Shown: positions 29,016-37,615, numbered from the stretch's first letter. The stretch is DNA of 51,595 nucleotides from Microbacteriaceae bacterium PS02066 (GCA_029959545.1 JASCPH010000018.1:1-51595), one strand, 5' to 3'. Translations and numbers: made by a program. Notes: generated by a model not told the origin, from the sequence alone.

Positions 29016-30470
29016 GCGGCTCGGATCGGCCTCGGCTTCGACCGATCCCGGATCAATGGGCTTGGCGGGCACGCGGACGGAGAACGTGGTGTCGCCCGGT
29101 TGCGAGACCACGGTGATCGAGCCCGCATGCGCCTCCACGATCGCCCGTGCGATGGACAGGCCCAGCCCGGTTCCACCGGTCTTTCGTGCGCGGGAGAGGT
29201 CGCCGCGAGCGAAGCGCTCGAACAGCTCGTCTCGCACCGCCGGATCGATGCCCGGCCCGTCGTCGTGCACGCGCAGCACCGCTTCGGAGCCTTCCCGCTT
29301 GACGGAGAGCGTGACGGTGGTGCCGGCGGGGGTGTGCGTTCGTGCGTTCGCGAGCAGGTTCGCGAGCACCTGCGTGAGTCGGCCCGTGTCGCCCGCCGCC
29401 ACGACGGGCTCCTCGTCGAGGTCGAGCTGCCAGTTGTGGTCGGGGCCGGCCGCCTGCGCGTCGCCCAGGGCCTCGACGGCGAGCCGGGAGAGATCCACCG
29501 CGCCGTAGACGAGCTCCTGCCCCTCCTCGAGCCGTGCGAGCAGGAGAAGGTCTTCGACGAGCGTTGTCATCCGCAGCGACTGGGCTTGGATGCGCTCCAG
29601 CGCGGACGCCGTATCGGTCGTGAGGGATCTGTCACGCAGCGAGAGCTCGGAGTACCCGCGGATGGATGCGAGTGGTGTGCGGAGTTCGTGGCTGGCGTCG
29701 GCGACGAAGCGACGCATGCGCTCCTCGTTGCGCTGTCGTGCCTCCAGCGAGCTGTCCACATGATCGAGGAGCGTGTTGAGTGCGGAGCCCACGCGGCCGA
29801 TCTCGGTGCGGTCGTCCGCCTCGGATGCCGCGACGCGCTCCGTGATGGATACAGACCCCTCCGCGAGAGGCAGGGCGGCTACGCGCTGCGCCGTCGCTGC
29901 GACTTCCCGCAGGGGCCGCAGGCTCCGGCGGATGACCATCGCGAGCACGACGCCCAGCAGCAGGAGACCGCCCACCGTGACGAGTGCCACCGTCGTGAGG
30001 ATCTGGCCCATGACCGCCGTCACCTCAGACGTGGGCAGACCGACGATCGCCGTCCCCGTGGTGTAGACGCGGTACTCACCCAGGCCGTCGATGACGATGG
30101 TGTCCAGACCGGTGCGCTTCACCGAGTTGATCAACTGGTACACCTGATCGGTGGTCAGCGTGGAGACGGACTCGTCGACGACGTAGGCGCCCGTGGGATC
30201 GCCGCTCGGCCCGTGGTAGACCAGCAGGGCCCCCGACTCCTGGCGACCTCGATCGAGGATGTCCTGCGCCGTGTCGTTCGGGAAGACACGAAGCTGGCCG
30301 AGCGCCTGCACCTGCGTGTTCAACGTGTCCTGCATGATCGAGCTCAGGATTGTCCCGGTGGCCAGTCCGACCGCGCCCAGGATCACCGCCACCATCCCGA
30401 TCACGGCGACCATGAGCCGCGCCTGGAGCGTCAGCTGTCGTGGCGCGCGGCGAGGATGCAGTTTCGTCAC
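29013..30470 (-). CDS. Two-component sensor histidine kinase
   Basis: A 485-residue membrane kinase. Helix 1 (LMVAVIGMVAVILGAVGLA, about 20-40), an extracytoplasmic sensor of about 120 residues, helix 2 (VALVTVGGLLLLGVVLAMVI), then HAMP, the HisKA phosphorylation site FVADASHELRTPLAS and the ATPase boxes NLLANARTHTP, DDGPGIDP and GGTGLGLSI. GTG start overlaps the regulator stop (GTGA), so stoichiometry is probably coupled. The divergent MacB-like exporter suggests it senses an envelope signal or the exported compound. Confidence 0.92.
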   Translation of the reverse strand: MTKLHPRRAPRQLTLQARLMVAVIGMVAVILGAVGLATGTILSSIMQDTLNTQVQALGQLRVFPNDTAQDILDRGRQESGALLVYHGPSGDPTGAYVVDESVSTLTTDQVYQLINSVKRTGLDTIVIDGLGEYRVYTTGTAIVGLPTSEVTAVMGQILTTVALVTVGGLLLLGVVLAMVIRRSLRPLREVAATAQRVAALPLAEGSVSITERVAASEADDRTEIGRVGSALNTLLDHVDSSLEARQRNEERMRRFVADASHELRTPLASIRGYSELSLRDRSLTTDTASALERIQAQSLRMTTLVEDLLLLARLEEGQELVYGAVDLSRLAVEALGDAQAAGPDHNWQLDLDEEPVVAAGDTGRLTQVLANLLANARTHTPAGTTVTLSVKREGSEAVLRVHDDGPGIDPAVRDELFERFARGDLSRARKTGGTGLGLSIARAIVEAHAGSITVVSQPGDTTFSVRVPAKPIDPGSVEAEADPSR

Positions 30471-31201
30471 TGCGGGGCTTTGATCATGTAGCCCACGCCG
30501 CGAACCGTGTGGATGAGGGGATCCCGGCCGGCATCGATCTTCTTGCGCAGGTAGGAGATGTAGAGCTCGACGACACTCGATCGACCTCCGAAGTCGTAGT
30601 TCCACACCCGGTCGAGGATCTGGGCCTTCGACACGACGCGGCGCTGGTTGCGCATCAGGTAGCGCAGCAGCTCGAACTCGGTCGCCGTGAGCTCGATCTC
30701 CGTGCCGGCCCGCTCGACTTCGTGACTGTCCTCGTTGAGGCTCAGATCGCCGACGCGCAGGATCGGCTCGGCCTCGCCCGCCTGGGCCGTGCCGGCGCGA
30801 CGCATGAGTCCACGCAGTCGTGCCACGACCTCTTCCAGGCTGAACGGCTTGGTGACGTAGTCGTCGCCTCCAGCCGTGAGTCCGGCGACGCGGTCGGCCA
30901 CCGCATCCTTCGCCGTCAGGAAGAGGACGGGCACGTCGTTGCCCGACTGGCGCAGCCGCTGCAACACGGCCATTCCGTCGAGGTCGGGCATCATCACGTC
31001 CAACACCATGGCGTCGGGTGCGAAGTCCCGCGCGGCCTGCAGGGCCTGGAAACCGCTCGCCGCGGCGCGCACGTCCCAGCCCTCCATCCGCAGGGCCATG
31101 GAGAGGAGATCGGTGAGCATTTGTTCGTCATCGACGACCAGGACGCGCGGAGCGGTGCCGTCTGCGCGGTGCAGAGAGGGGGAGGGAGCCATCGAAGTCA
31201 T
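30467..31201 (-). CDS. OmpR-family response regulator
   Basis: A 244-residue regulator: receiver domain with VVDDEQ, phospho-acceptor in VLDVMMPDLDG, FLTAKD and VTKPFS, then an OmpR/PhoB winged helix (ELTATEFELLRYLMRNQRRV, SVVELYISYLRKKID, HTVRGVGYMI). CGGAGG lies upstream; ATG at 31201 or 31192 are both possible. In-phase CTATG repeats cover its own promoter and face the exporter. Confidence 0.93.
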   Translation of the reverse strand: MTSMAPSPSLHRADGTAPRVLVVDDEQMLTDLLSMALRMEGWDVRAAASGFQALQAARDFAPDAMVLDVMMPDLDGMAVLQRLRQSGNDVPVLFLTAKDAVADRVAGLTAGGDDYVTKPFSLEEVVARLRGLMRRAGTAQAGEAEPILRVGDLSLNEDSHEVERAGTEIELTATEFELLRYLMRNQRRVVSKAQILDRVWNYDFGGRSSVVELYISYLRKKIDAGRDPLIHTVRGVGYMIKAPQ

Positions 31202-31223
31202 GCCTCCGATTGTGAGGGTAAAT

Positions 31224-31317
31224 CTATGCCGTTCCTATGGAGCCGGCTATGAGCCCGCTGTGAGAGGCGGTGCTCCTCGGTCTGCTCGAGAGACATCGTC
31301 GCATAGCTGAGACATAA
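31224..31317. promoter_or_regulatory. In-phase CTATG boxes, candidate response-regulator operator
   Basis: CTATG at 31224-31228, 31235-31239 and 31247-31251, and CTGTG at 31258-31262, are spaced 11, 12 and 11 nt, one per helical turn. The reverse orientation recurs as CATAG (31302-31306) and CATAA (31313-31317), 11 nt apart, about 35 nt before a possible -10 (TACCTT, 31350-31355) of the exporter. OmpR-family proteins bind such direct repeats. Confidence 0.5.
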
Positions 31318-31393
31318 CGGCCGCATGCGGGTCGCATTTTCCCGGTCCCTACCTTCGCAGAGACGGCCCGCACCGGTGGCCGGAAGGAGACTC

Positions 31394-32857
31394 ATGTACG
31401 GAACGTACCTGCGCCGGGAGCTGGCCGGCCGCAAGAAACAGACGATCATCGTCGCCGCAGGATTGGCGATCGCGATCGCCCTGGTCATCGTCGTCAACTC
31501 CCTCGCCGCGGGCGTGCGGGACGCGCAGGCGCAGGCTCTGGAATCCGTGTACGGCGTCGGCACCGACCTCACGGTCACGGGCGCCCAGGCGGAGCCCGGC
31601 CAGGGCGGCGGGCCGCAGTTCGAGTTCGGCCAGGACGGCGGTTCCACCGGCGACGACGGGACCACGTCGCTCAGCCAGTCGCGGTTGATGACGGACATGA
31701 TGCGCGGCACCCTCGACGCATCCACCGTGCAGACCATCACCGGAGTCGACGGCGTCGCAGCCGCATCCGGCGCACTGGCGCTGACGAACACGACGTTCTC
31801 GGGCGAGCTGCCCGAGGCGCCCACGCAGACCGACGGCTCGTCGGGTGCCACCCAGGGTGAGCCTCCGTCCGGCGGCGGCGGCGGTGGCGGCGGCTTCGGC
31901 GGCGGATCGTTCGATCTCGACTCGTTCTCGGTGCTCGGTATCACGAGCGACGACGCCTCGGTGGGACCGCTGTCGGCGGTGACGGTGTCCGACGGCCGCC
32001 TTCTCGACGCCGACGACGCGGGACAGAACGTCGCTGTCCTGGACGCCACCTACGCCACCACGAACGAGCTCTCCGTGGGCGGCACCATCGATGTGGGGGG
32101 CACCGAGATGGAGATCGTCGGAATCGTGGCCTCGGCATCGAGTGAGGCCGACACGGCGGCGAACGTGTACATCCCACTCGATGTCGCCCAGTCGCTCGCC
32201 GGCGTCGGCGACGTGGTGTCGACGGTGTACGTGCAGGCGTCGTCGGCCGACGCGATCTCGAGCGTGCAGAGCGCGATCCAGGCGGAACTGCCCGACGCCA
32301 CCGTCAGCTCGCAGTCCGACCTGGCCTCCACCGTTTCCGGGTCGCTCTCCAGCGCGTCCTCGCTGATCACGAGCCTCGGCACGTGGCTGTCGATCCTCGT
32401 GCTCGTCGTCGCGGTCGCGCTCGCCGTCCTCTTCACCATCTCGGGCGTCTCGCGGCGTACACGCGAGTTCGGCACGCTGAAGGCGATCGGCTGGTCCAAC
32501 GGCCGCGTGATCGGGCAGGTCGCGGGGGAGTCGGTCGTGCAGGGACTCATCGGTGGCGTCGGCGGCCTGGTGATCGGTCTGATCGCGGTCTTCGCTATCA
32601 ACATCGCCTCGCCGACCATCTCGGCGACCTCGGAGCAGATGCAGGGGCCTGGCGGGTCGGGAGGCCGCGGCGGCGGTGGATTCGGCCAACAGGCGGCGCA
32701 GACCGCATCCGACATCGTGCTCAGCGCACCGATCTCGGTGGGCATCATCCTCGCCGCTGTGGGACTGGCCGTTGCTGCCGGGCTCGTCGCCGGAGCCTTC
32801 GGTGGATGGCGCGCCGCCCGCCTGAGCCCCGCCGAGGCGCTTCGCGCCGTGGCCTGA
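31394..32857 (+). CDS. MacB/FtsX-type ABC exporter permease
   Basis: A 487-residue permease. An N-terminal helix (IIVAAGLAIAIALVIVVNSLA), a large extracytoplasmic MacB-like domain (about 45-320), then three C-terminal helices of the FtsX domain (WLSILVLVVAVALAVLF, GLIGGVGGLVIGLIAVFAI, VGIILAAVGLAVAAGLVAGAFG) ending RLSPAEALRAVA. Two glycine-rich insertions stand out: GGGGGGGFGGGS in the outer domain and GGSGGRGGGGFGQQ between the last helices. It lies divergent from the two-component genes and 19 nt before its ATPase. GGAAGGAG precedes the ATG. Substrate unknown. Confidence 0.88.
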   Translation: MYGTYLRRELAGRKKQTIIVAAGLAIAIALVIVVNSLAAGVRDAQAQALESVYGVGTDLTVTGAQAEPGQGGGPQFEFGQDGGSTGDDGTTSLSQSRLMTDMMRGTLDASTVQTITGVDGVAAASGALALTNTTFSGELPEAPTQTDGSSGATQGEPPSGGGGGGGGFGGGSFDLDSFSVLGITSDDASVGPLSAVTVSDGRLLDADDAGQNVAVLDATYATTNELSVGGTIDVGGTEMEIVGIVASASSEADTAANVYIPLDVAQSLAGVGDVVSTVYVQASSADAISSVQSAIQAELPDATVSSQSDLASTVSGSLSSASSLITSLGTWLSILVLVVAVALAVLFTISGVSRRTREFGTLKAIGWSNGRVIGQVAGESVVQGLIGGVGGLVIGLIAVFAINIASPTISATSEQMQGPGGSGGRGGGGFGQQAAQTASDIVLSAPISVGIILAAVGLAVAAGLVAGAFGGWRAARLSPAEALRAVA

Positions 32858-32876
32858 CTCGAATCAAGGACAAGGA

Positions 32877-33608
32877 ATGACTGAGATGACCATCACCGAC
32901 ACCACGGCATCGGGAGCGGCTTCGGCTGCGACCACCGCCTACCGCATCGGCGGCGTGACCAAGACGTACCAGCAGAAGGGCCGGGTCGTGAAGGCGCTCA
33001 CGGGCGTCGACATCGAGATCGCGCAGGGGGAGTTCGTCACCATCCAGGGCCCGACCGGAGGCGGCAAGTCGACGTTCCTGCAGTTGCTGGGCGCGTTGGA
33101 CCGGCCGACCGAGGGGCATGTGTTCCTCGGTGACACCGACATCGCCCGTGCCACCAACGCTCAGCTCGGAGAGCTCCGGGCGCACGAGATCGGATTCGTG
33201 TTCCAGGGCTTCAATCTGATCCCGACGCTCACCGCCGCAGAGAACGTCGACATGGGCCTCGAGCCGTTGAAGCTCACGAAGCAGGAGCGGGCGCAGCGCG
33301 TCGCCGACGCTCTCCAGCACGTCGGGCTCGCCGAGCGGGGCGGCCACCGTCCGGGCGAGCTGTCGGGCGGGCAGCAGCAACGCGTGGCGATCGCCAGAGC
33401 CATCGCGAAGAAGCCTCGCGTGCTGCTCGCAGACGAGCCCACCGGCAACCTCGACGAGCACATGCGCGACGAGATCCTCGAGGTGCTGCAGGCCCTGAAC
33501 CGCGACGGACTCACCCTCATCGTCGTGACCCACGACTCCGCGGTCGCGCGGCGCGCATCGCGGCGTCTCCGTCTGGAGAAGGGAACGGTCCGCGACATCA
33601 CGCGCTGA
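32877..33608 (+). CDS. MacB/LolD-type ABC exporter ATPase
   Basis: A 243-residue ATPase of the LolD/MacB group: Walker A (GPTGGGKST), signature ([14 protein letters not shown]), Walker B (VLLADEPTGNLD) and VVTHD. GFVFQGFNLIPTLTAAENV is typical of exporter ATPases paired with FtsX-like permeases. ATG at 32877 or 32886 could start it; the first is used. It forms a two-gene transporter with the upstream permease and ends at the hairpin 33639-33670. Confidence 0.92.
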   Translation: MTEMTITDTTASGAASAATTAYRIGGVTKTYQQKGRVVKALTGVDIEIAQGEFVTIQGPTGGGKSTFLQLLGALDRPTEGHVFLGDTDIARATNAQLGELRAHEIGFVFQGFNLIPTLTAAENVDMGLEPLKLTKQERAQRVADALQHVGLAERGGHRPGELSGGQQQRVAIARAIAKKPRVLLADEPTGNLDEHMRDEILEVLQALNRDGLTLIVVTHDSAVARRASRRLRLEKGTVRDITR

Positions 33609-33638
33609 GCCCGGCATCTGCGGCGGGGTCGCCGAGGG

Positions 33639-33670
33639 CGTGTCGCTGCTTCCCCCACAGCAGCGGCACG
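33639..33670. terminator. Hairpin between convergent exporter and VanZ-like genes
   Basis: CGTGTCGCTGCT (33639-33650) pairs with AGCAGCGGCACG (33659-33670) with one wobble and an 8-nt C-rich loop. Confidence 0.7.
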
Positions 33671-33709
33671 TCTTCGGGGGCTCCGCCGCAGACGTGCGTC
33701 CGCGGTCGT

Positions 33710-34141
33710 TCAGCGGCGACGGATGCGGCGCATCGCCGCGATCGCCAGCGCGCCGAGCGCCGTGCCGACGGTGTTCGAGACGAGGTCGCGCACGTCGGCG
33801 ACGCGGCCCGCGATGGCCACATGCTGCGTCGTCTCGATCCCGGCGCTGATGGCGATCCCGATCGGGATGGCGAGCCACCACCGGCGCCCGAGCCACAGGG
33901 CTCCCAGAACACCGGCGGGCACGAACAGTGCGACGTTGGCGGTGAACTCCAGCAGATCGAACGTGATCCACCGGGTCAGGGGCGCCGCGGCGAACGTCTC
34001 GGCCCACGCTCTCAGGATGCCGCCGGTGCCGGCCGCGTCATCGGGCACGAGCGTGAGGCGCGCCAGCACAACGAGATACGCCGCCGTCGCGACCGCCAGG
34101 AGGAGCGTCCTCCGGCGGCCGCGCACGGCGGCGTCCGTCAT
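33710..34141 (-). CDS. VanZ-like membrane protein
   Basis: A 143-residue protein with four hydrophobic helices and the VanZ pattern: LTLVPDD after helix 1, LEFTANVALFVPAGVLGALW, and GIETTQHVAIAGRVADVRDLVSN with the conserved Glu, Gln, Arg, Asp and Asn. VanZ relatives occur in many actinobacteria without any glycopeptide resistance cluster. It starts 7 nt after the gnd stop and is probably its operon partner. Confidence 0.85.
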   Translation of the reverse strand: MTDAAVRGRRRTLLLAVATAAYLVVLARLTLVPDDAAGTGGILRAWAETFAAAPLTRWITFDLLEFTANVALFVPAGVLGALWLGRRWWLAIPIGIAISAGIETTQHVAIAGRVADVRDLVSNTVGTALGALAIAAMRRIRRR

Positions 34142-34148
34142 CGCGGGA

Positions 34149-35597
34149 TCAGTGCGTGTCGACGGCTTCGACCTCGGAACGGTCGCCCGACCACAGCGTG
34201 TGGAAGGTGCCCTCCTTGTCGATGCGCTTGTAGGTGTGCGCTCCGAAGAAGTCGCGCTGGCCCTGGATGAGGGCGGCCGGCAGGCGGTCGGCGCGCAGGC
34301 CGTCGTAGTAGGCCAGCGACGACGAGAACGCGGGAGTCGGAACACCCGTCTCGACGGCGCCGATGACGACGCGGCGCCACGCATCCTGAGCGGTCGCGAC
34401 GGCGTCACGGAAGTAGGGGGCGAGCACGAGAGCCTGCAGCGAGGGGTTCTCGGCGTATGCCTCGGTGATGCGGTTGAGGAACTGTGCGCGGATGATGCAG
34501 CCGCCGCGCCAGATCTTGGCGATGTCGCCCTTCTTGATGTCCCAGCCGTACTGCTCGGCGCCCGCGACGATGGCGTCGAAGCCCTGCGAGTAGGCGATGA
34601 TCTTCGACGCGTACAGCGCCTGGCGCACGTCCTCGATGAACGCCTCGGGGTCGGCGACCGTCCCGGTCGAGGAGGGGCCGGGCAGCGACGTCGCCTCGGC
34701 GCGCTGCGACGGCTTCGAGGAGAGCGAGCGGGCGAAGACGGCCTCAGCGATGCCCGAGACGGGGATGCCGAGACCCAGCGCGGTCTGCACGGTCCAGGCG
34801 CCCGTTCCCTTGGCGCCGGCCTGGTCGACGATGACGTCGACCAGCGGCTTGCCGGTGGCGGCGTCGACCTGCTTGAGCACCTCGGCGGTGATCTCGATGA
34901 GGTACGACTCGAGCTCGCCCCGGTTCCACTCGGCGAAGATCTCCGAGATCTCGGCGGGGGACTTGCCGGTTCCGCGGCGGATGAGGTCGTACGCCTCGCC
35001 GATGAGCTGCATGTCGACGTACTCGATGCCGTTGTGGATCATCTTGACGAAGTGGCCCGCGCCGTCGTGACCGACGTGCGTGACGCAGGGCTCGCCCTCG
35101 GCGACGGCCGCGATGCTCTTGAGGATCGGTCCGAGCGTGACCCAGGACTCGTCCGAGCCGCCCGGCATGATCGAGGGGCCGTTCAGCGCACCTTCCTCGC
35201 CGCCGGAGATGCCGGCGCCGACGAAGTTGATGCCGGTCTCCCGCACCGCCTTCTCGCGGCGGATCGTGTCGGTGAACAGGGCGTTGCCGCCGTCGACGAT
35301 GATGTCGCCCGGCTCGAAGACCTGCACGAGATCGTTGATGACCGCATCCGTGGGGCCGCCGGCCTTGACCATGATGATCGCCGTGCGCGGCTTCTGCAGC
35401 GACGCGGCGAACTCGGCGTACGTCGAGGCGGGGACGAAGCCCGCCTCGGGGTGCTCCGTGACGAGGTGCTCGGTCTTGTCATAGCTGCGGTTGAACACGG
35501 CCACCGTGTTGCCCTCGCGCGAGGCGAGGTTGCGGGCCAGGTTGGACCCCATGACGGCGAGTCCGACGACTCCGATGTTGGCTGATGCCTCGGTCAC
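34149..35597 (-). CDS. gnd: 6-phosphogluconate dehydrogenase, decarboxylating
   Basis: A 482-residue enzyme of the oxidative pentose phosphate pathway producing ribulose-5-P and NADPH. It has the NADP loop NIGVVGLAVMGSNLARNL, FVGAGISGGEEGALNGPSIM, the active-site GHFVKMIHNGIEYVDMQ and the C-terminal tail RIDKEGTFHTLW. GTG at 35597 is chosen for GAGGAG about 9 nt upstream. The C-terminal extension GDRSEVEAVDTH is short. pgi and gnd lying within 6 kb may reflect shared carbon-flow control. Confidence 0.96.
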   Translation of the reverse strand: MTEASANIGVVGLAVMGSNLARNLASREGNTVAVFNRSYDKTEHLVTEHPEAGFVPASTYAEFAASLQKPRTAIIMVKAGGPTDAVINDLVQVFEPGDIIVDGGNALFTDTIRREKAVRETGINFVGAGISGGEEGALNGPSIMPGGSDESWVTLGPILKSIAAVAEGEPCVTHVGHDGAGHFVKMIHNGIEYVDMQLIGEAYDLIRRGTGKSPAEISEIFAEWNRGELESYLIEITAEVLKQVDAATGKPLVDVIVDQAGAKGTGAWTVQTALGLGIPVSGIAEAVFARSLSSKPSQRAEATSLPGPSSTGTVADPEAFIEDVRQALYASKIIAYSQGFDAIVAGAEQYGWDIKKGDIAKIWRGGCIIRAQFLNRITEAYAENPSLQALVLAPYFRDAVATAQDAWRRVVIGAVETGVPTPAFSSSLAYYDGLRADRLPAALIQGQRDFFGAHTYKRIDKEGTFHTLWSGDRSEVEAVDTH

Positions 35598-35692
35598 GAA
35601 AAATACTCCTCGAACGAAGGGTGGGAACACGCCAATCGTAGTGTTCCCACGCGCCGCGAGGATGCCGTGCGACGTCGGGCGCCGCCGCGGAG

Positions 35693-35815
35693 TCAGGACT
35701 TGCGGTAGTTCTGGCGGCCCATCGACCAGAAGGCGCCGATGACGCCGATGAGGGATCCGAGCGAGAGCAGGCCGATGAAGCCGAGCAGGAGGTCGGAGGC
35801 GAGCTGAGCGTCCAC
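35693..35815 (-). CDS. 40-aa single-helix membrane peptide
   Basis: A 40-residue ORF beginning MDAQLASDLLLGFIG and ending WSMGRQNYRKS. It is one transmembrane helix (about residues 9-30) with an acidic outside end and a basic tail, so the N-terminus should be out. AAAGGA lies 7 nt before the GTG. It sits in the gap between gnd (same strand, 95 nt downstream) and rplY. No family recognised. Short length makes it easy to miss in automated annotation. Confidence 0.55.
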   Translation of the reverse strand: MDAQLASDLLLGFIGLLSLGSLIGVIGAFWSMGRQNYRKS

Positions 35816-35883
35816 GGGGGAGTCCTTTCGATCGGGGCTCGCGCCGGCGGGCGCATCTTTTCCATGCTACCGGGCGGCACTGG

Positions 35884-36028
35884 TAGAGTTGACGAGAACT
35901 TCGGCGAGGGATGCGGCATCCGCATCCGTAATCGACGAGGGTGTGCAGGCCTACGGCTTCCTCACGCGCTCGCGTTCGAGTCGAACCATCCCCGATCTGG
36001 GGCCCGTGGGCCCGCAAGGAGAATCATC
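35884..36028 (+). promoter_or_regulatory. rplY promoter and structured 5' leader
   Basis: TAGAGT at 35884-35889 is a likely -10, giving a leader of about 130 nt. It contains the hairpin GGATGCGG-CAT-CCGCATCC (35909-35927) and a GGGCCC-GT-GGGCCC element just before the AAGGAG ribosome site. Long leaders on ribosomal protein genes often carry regulation; none is proven here. Confidence 0.45.
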
Positions 36029-36646
36029 ATGTCGGAAGACAACAAGGTCACCGCTGAGGTGCGCACGCAGTTCGGCAAGGGCTTCGCCCGTCGCCTCCGC
36101 GCCGCCGGTCAGATCCCCGCCGTCCTGTACGGCCACGGCACCGAGCCCGTGCACCTCGCCCTGCCGGGTCACCAGGTCGCCCTGCTGATCCGTCGCGCGA
36201 ACGCGCTGCTCGAGCTCACCGCCGACGGCAAGGACCACCTGGCCCTCGTCAAGGACGTCCAGAAGGACCCGGTGCGCCAGATCATCGAGCACATCGACCT
36301 GCTCGTCGTGAAGAAGGGCGAGAAGGTCGCCGTCGACGTCCCCGTCGTCGTCGTGGGCGAGCCCTTCGCGGGCACCATCGCGAACCTGGACGCGACGACC
36401 GTGTCGCTCGAGGTCGAGGCCACCCACATCCCGCAGAACATCGAGGTCGACGTCGAGGGCCTCGAGGACGGCACGCACATCACGGCCGCCGACCTGAAGC
36501 TCCCCCAGGGTGCGACGCTGGTGACCGAGCCGGAGACGCTGGTCGTCGCCGTTTCGGTGCCCGCCGCCACCCTCGCCGCTGAGGACGAGATCGCCGAGGC
36601 CGACGCCGAGGTCGCTGCTGAGCAGTCCGAGGAGTCCGCGGAGTAA
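36029..36646 (+). CDS. rplY: 50S ribosomal protein L25/general stress protein Ctc
   Basis: A 205-residue L25 of the long CTC type, binding 5S rRNA. The N-terminal L25 domain (VRTQFGKGFARRLRAAGQIPAVLYG) is followed by the TL5-like beta domain (about 95-185, including HITAADLKLPQGATLV), then an acidic tail (AEADAEVAAEQSEESAE). AAGGAG precedes the ATG. A very strong terminator follows 15 nt after the stop. Confidence 0.95.
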   Translation: MSEDNKVTAEVRTQFGKGFARRLRAAGQIPAVLYGHGTEPVHLALPGHQVALLIRRANALLELTADGKDHLALVKDVQKDPVRQIIEHIDLLVVKKGEKVAVDVPVVVVGEPFAGTIANLDATTVSLEVEATHIPQNIEVDVEGLEDGTHITAADLKLPQGATLVTEPETLVVAVSVPAATLAAEDEIAEADAEVAAEQSEESAE

Positions 36647-36661
36647 TTCCGCCTCACCCGC

Positions 36662-36727
36662 ACAGGAGAAATCCCGACGACAGGATCGATTCGCGAGAAT
36701 CGTCCTGCGTTCGGGATTTCTCCTGTT
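36662..36727. terminator. Hairpin terminator, family copy 2
   Basis: ACAGGAGAAATCCCGA and TCGGGATTTCTCCTGT pair perfectly. The stem continues inside (CAGGATCGATTC / GAATCGTCCTG) with a small internal mismatch, and TTTTA follows. The best terminator of the three-copy family; it separates rplY from pth. Confidence 0.9.
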
Positions 36728-36775
36728 TTACGTCCGCCTCAACACCGCACTCGCGTCGCCTCCGGAAGGGATGAC

Positions 36776-37360
36776 ATGGCCGACACTTGGCTGATCGTGG
36801 GACTCGGGAACCCTGGACCGCGCTACGAAGCGACGCGCCACAACGTGGGTCAGATGGTGATCGACGAGCTCGCCGACCGTCGCAACGAGGGCTTCAAGGT
36901 GCATAAGGCGGGCGCGCGCATCGCCGAGGGGTGGCTGCGCCCCGGGGGGCCGAAGCTCGTGCTCGCGAAGCCCAACACGTTCATGAACGTCTCCGGGGGG
37001 CCGGTCGCGAACCTCGCCAAGTTCTTCGACATCCCCGCCGAGCGCGTCGTCGTCGTGCACGACGAGCTCGACATCCCCTTCGACACCCTCAAGCTCAAGA
37101 CGGGCGGCGGACACGGCGGACACAACGGCGTCCGCGACGTCGCCAAGGCGCTCGGCACGCCGGAGTTCCCGCGCGTGCGCGTCGGCATCGGGCGTCCTCC
37201 CGGCCGCCAGGACCCGGCCGACTGGGTGCTCGACGCCTTCGGTCAGACCGAGCGCAAGACGCTCCCCATCCTCGTCTCGGATGCGGCGGATGCGGTCGAG
37301 CTCCTCGTCGACGAGGGCCTCGTCGCCGCCCAGCAGCGCTGGCACGCCCCCCGCGCCTGA
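36776..37360 (+). CDS. pth: Peptidyl-tRNA hydrolase
   Basis: A 194-residue Pth that releases peptides from peptidyl-tRNA and recycles tRNA. Visible are VGLGNPGPRYEATRHNVG (catalytic His), KPNTFMNVSG and HDELDIPFDTLKLKTGGGHG GHNG split by no gap, with GHNGVRD following. GGAAGGG precedes the ATG. It follows rplY, as usual, but a strong terminator separates them. The 540 nt downstream are filled by tandem repeats. Confidence 0.96.
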   Translation: MADTWLIVGLGNPGPRYEATRHNVGQMVIDELADRRNEGFKVHKAGARIAEGWLRPGGPKLVLAKPNTFMNVSGGPVANLAKFFDIPAERVVVVHDELDIPFDTLKLKTGGGHGGHNGVRDVAKALGTPEFPRVRVGIGRPPGRQDPADWVLDAFGQTERKTLPILVSDAADAVELLVDEGLVAAQQRWHAPRA

Positions 37361-37422
37361 CCCCGCGCCGCGCGCCCACCGGGTACCCGCACTCTGCCGC
37401 ATCCGGGGGTTGGCCTCATCTG

Positions 37423-37600
37423 CCCCGCGAGACTGCATTTTCCGCACGAGATCACGGGTAAACACCGTGATCTCGTGACCGAAATGCAGTCTCGGTGACA
37501 TGGGATGCCGCATCCCATGTTCGGGGGACGCGTGTTGCGGTCTCCGGGCGCGGTCGGGCGCGTTTCTGGTCCCTCGAACATGATGGCGGCCCCTGCCCGG
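37423..37600 (+). repeat. Structured tandem repeat, unit A
   Basis: The unit contains hairpin 1 (CGAGACTGCATTT / AAATGCAGTCTCG, then a 4x4 internal loop, then CACGAGATCACGG / CCGTGATCTCGTG), the palindrome ACATGGGATGC-C-GCATCCCATGT (37498-37520) and a long-range pairing ATGTTCGGGGGAC (37517-37529) / GTCCCTCGAACAT (37569-37581). A second copy begins 193 nt later. Confidence 0.8.
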
Positions 37601-37615
37601 AGCGAGCGGCACCGC

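Noticed and set aside
33710..34141. VanZ-like gene as glycopeptide resistance
   Set aside because: No vanHAX or vanRS genes nearby; VanZ-like proteins are widespread without resistance.
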